The notes under the pieces: generated by a model | What the model saw: only the letters and a program-made list of their open reading frames with translations | What the model was told of the DNA's origin: nothing | Databases searched by the model: none | Assembly (NCBI RefSeq): GCF_030769565.1 | Contig: NZ_JAVCAP010000020.1 | Location: 62,001-126,000 of the forward strand | DNA length: 64,000 nucleotides | Reading direction: 5' to 3' | DNA from: Methylophilus aquaticus | GTDB lineage: Bacteria > Pseudomonadota > Gammaproteobacteria > Burkholderiales > Methylophilaceae | Shown: positions 63,194-64,000 of the stretch, piece after piece | Numbering within the stretch: position 1 is the stretch's first letter | Layout: every line of letters starts with the position of its first letter | Program-made: the position numbers and the translations under genes

Positions 63194-64000
63194 TCACACC
63201 GCATGCAAGGCAATCTGCTTTTTCCAGTGTGCAGGGCCGCTGATATGCGCCGACTCTCCATCGGCACTCACCGCCACCGTGACCGGCATATCCACCACGT
63301 CAAACTCATAGATGGCTTCCATGCCCAGATCTTCAAAGGCGAGCACCCGTGATTTTTTAATGGCTTTGCTGACCAGATAGGCTGCACCGCCCACCGCCAT
63401 CAGATAGACCGATTTGTGTCTGGCGATCTCGGCCAGCGCGGCCTCGCCCCGCTCGGCCTTGCCGATGGATCCCAACAAGCCGGTATTCAGCATCATGTCG
63501 GTGTAGCTGTCCATCCGTGTTGCGGTGGTGGGGCCAGCCGGACCCACGGCTTCATCACGTACAGCATCCACCGGGCCCACGTAATAAATAAACTTGTTAC
63601 TAAAATCGACCGGCAATGGCTCACCTTTGGACAGCATGGTTTGAATCCGTTTATGGGCAGCATCGCGTCCGGTCAGAATTTTGCCAGTGAGCAGCAAGGT
63701 ATCGCCGGTTTTCCAAGTCTGTGTTTCTTCCCGCGTAATGGTATCGAGATTCACGCGCTTGGCCTGCGGGCTGGGCGCCCAATGCACGTCCGGGTAGACA
63801 TCGGGGCTGGGCGGTGTTAGCACCGCCACTCCGCTGCCATCCAGTGTGAAATGCACATGGCGTGTCGCTGCACAGTTAGGGATAATCGCCACCGGCAAAC
63901 TGGCTGCATGGGTGGGGTAATCGAGAATTTTGACATCCAGCACCGTGGTCAGTCCGCCCAGTCCTTGTGCGCCTATGCCCAGACGATTGACCTTGTCATA
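63194..64000 (-). CDS. Class I fumarate hydratase (C-terminal part, cut by window end)
   Basis: The frame is open to the last base, giving the C-terminal ~268 residues of an iron-sulfur fumarase. IGAQGLGGLTTVLDVKIL, the FSNKFIYYVGPVDAVRDEAVGPAGPTTATRMD block and YLMAVGGAAYLVSKAIKKSR are typical of the beta domain of class I fumarases. It hydrates fumarate to malate. The Fe-S domain and start lie outside the window, so a tartrate dehydratase cannot be fully excluded. Confidence 0.92.
   Translation of the reverse strand, partial: YDKVNRLGIGAQGLGGLTTVLDVKILDYPTHAASLPVAIIPNCAATRHVHFTLDGSGVAVLTPPSPDVYPDVHWAPSPQAKRVNLDTITREETQTWKTGDTLLLTGKILTGRDAAHKRIQTMLSKGEPLPVDFSNKFIYYVGPVDAVRDEAVGPAGPTTATRMDSYTDMMLNTGLLGSIGKAERGEAALAEIARHKSVYLMAVGGAAYLVSKAIKKSRVLAFEDLGMEAIYEFDVVDMPVTVAVSADGESAHISGPAHWKKQIALHAV

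Overview
The window is a 64-kb piece of a Gram-negative chromosome. The gene content suggests a motile betaproteobacterium, and the protein style resembles Methylophilaceae (Methylophilus/Methylovorus/Methylobacillus type). That placement comes from general knowledge of these families and not from a database search. The P-ring and L-ring genes, AcnB, class I fumarase and an RpfC/RpfF pair all fit it.

Region 1 (1-25512) is a near-continuous flagellar cluster. On the + strand are the end of flgE, then flgF-G-H-I-J, then flgK-L behind a clear sigma-28 promoter. On the - strand are fliF-G-H-I-J-K and fliL-M-N-O-P-Q-R (MS ring, export ATPase, C ring, export gate), with fliE divergent from fliF. 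A second - strand block holds fliC, flaG, fliD, fliS, a fliT-like gene, a second FliK-like gene and a short FlhB C-domain homologue. fliC has its own sigma-28 promoter.

Region 2 (25513-39592) is the most unusual part. Directly behind flagellin lies a tightly coupled six-gene operon: PEP mutase with a fused HxGH nucleotidyltransferase, phosphonopyruvate decarboxylase, 2-aminoethylphosphonate (AEP) transaminase, a second HxGH nucleotidyltransferase, a SAM methyltransferase, and a CDP-glycerol-glycerophosphotransferase-like protein with a TPR tail. Facing it tail to tail, across three overlapping hairpins, is a 2501-residue protein with TPR repeats, two SPINDLY/OGT-type (GT41) modules, a GT2-like module and a methyltransferase module. 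I infer that the locus makes, activates and attaches a phosphonate (AEP or methyl-AEP) to a glycan, most likely on flagellin.

Region 3 (39593-49647) is accessory DNA. A scrappy junction carries a small XRE regulator, a frameshifted YihY/BrkB remnant, a 15-bp tandem repeat, a small membrane ORF and a PilZ-like gene. After it comes a type I restriction-modification locus (hsdM-hsdS ... fic-hsdR) interrupted by a winged-helix/AbiEii-like nucleotidyltransferase pair. Two regulatory arrays stand out here: 70-bp repeats with alternating TCGACA/TGTCGA motifs upstream of fic, and twin TGCTAT-N6-ATAGCA operators around the winged-helix gene.

Region 4 (49890-64000) is mostly housekeeping: tRNA-Gly, -Cys, -Gly and -Leu, pgsA, uvrC, a small tautomerase, a CDF metal transporter, two exported EF-hand proteins, rlmJ, a DUF2914-like membrane protein, the RpfC-like hybrid kinase and RpfF-like DSF synthase, acnB, and the C-terminal part of a class I fumarase cut by the window edge. 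No CRISPR array, prophage, insertion sequence or rRNA was seen.
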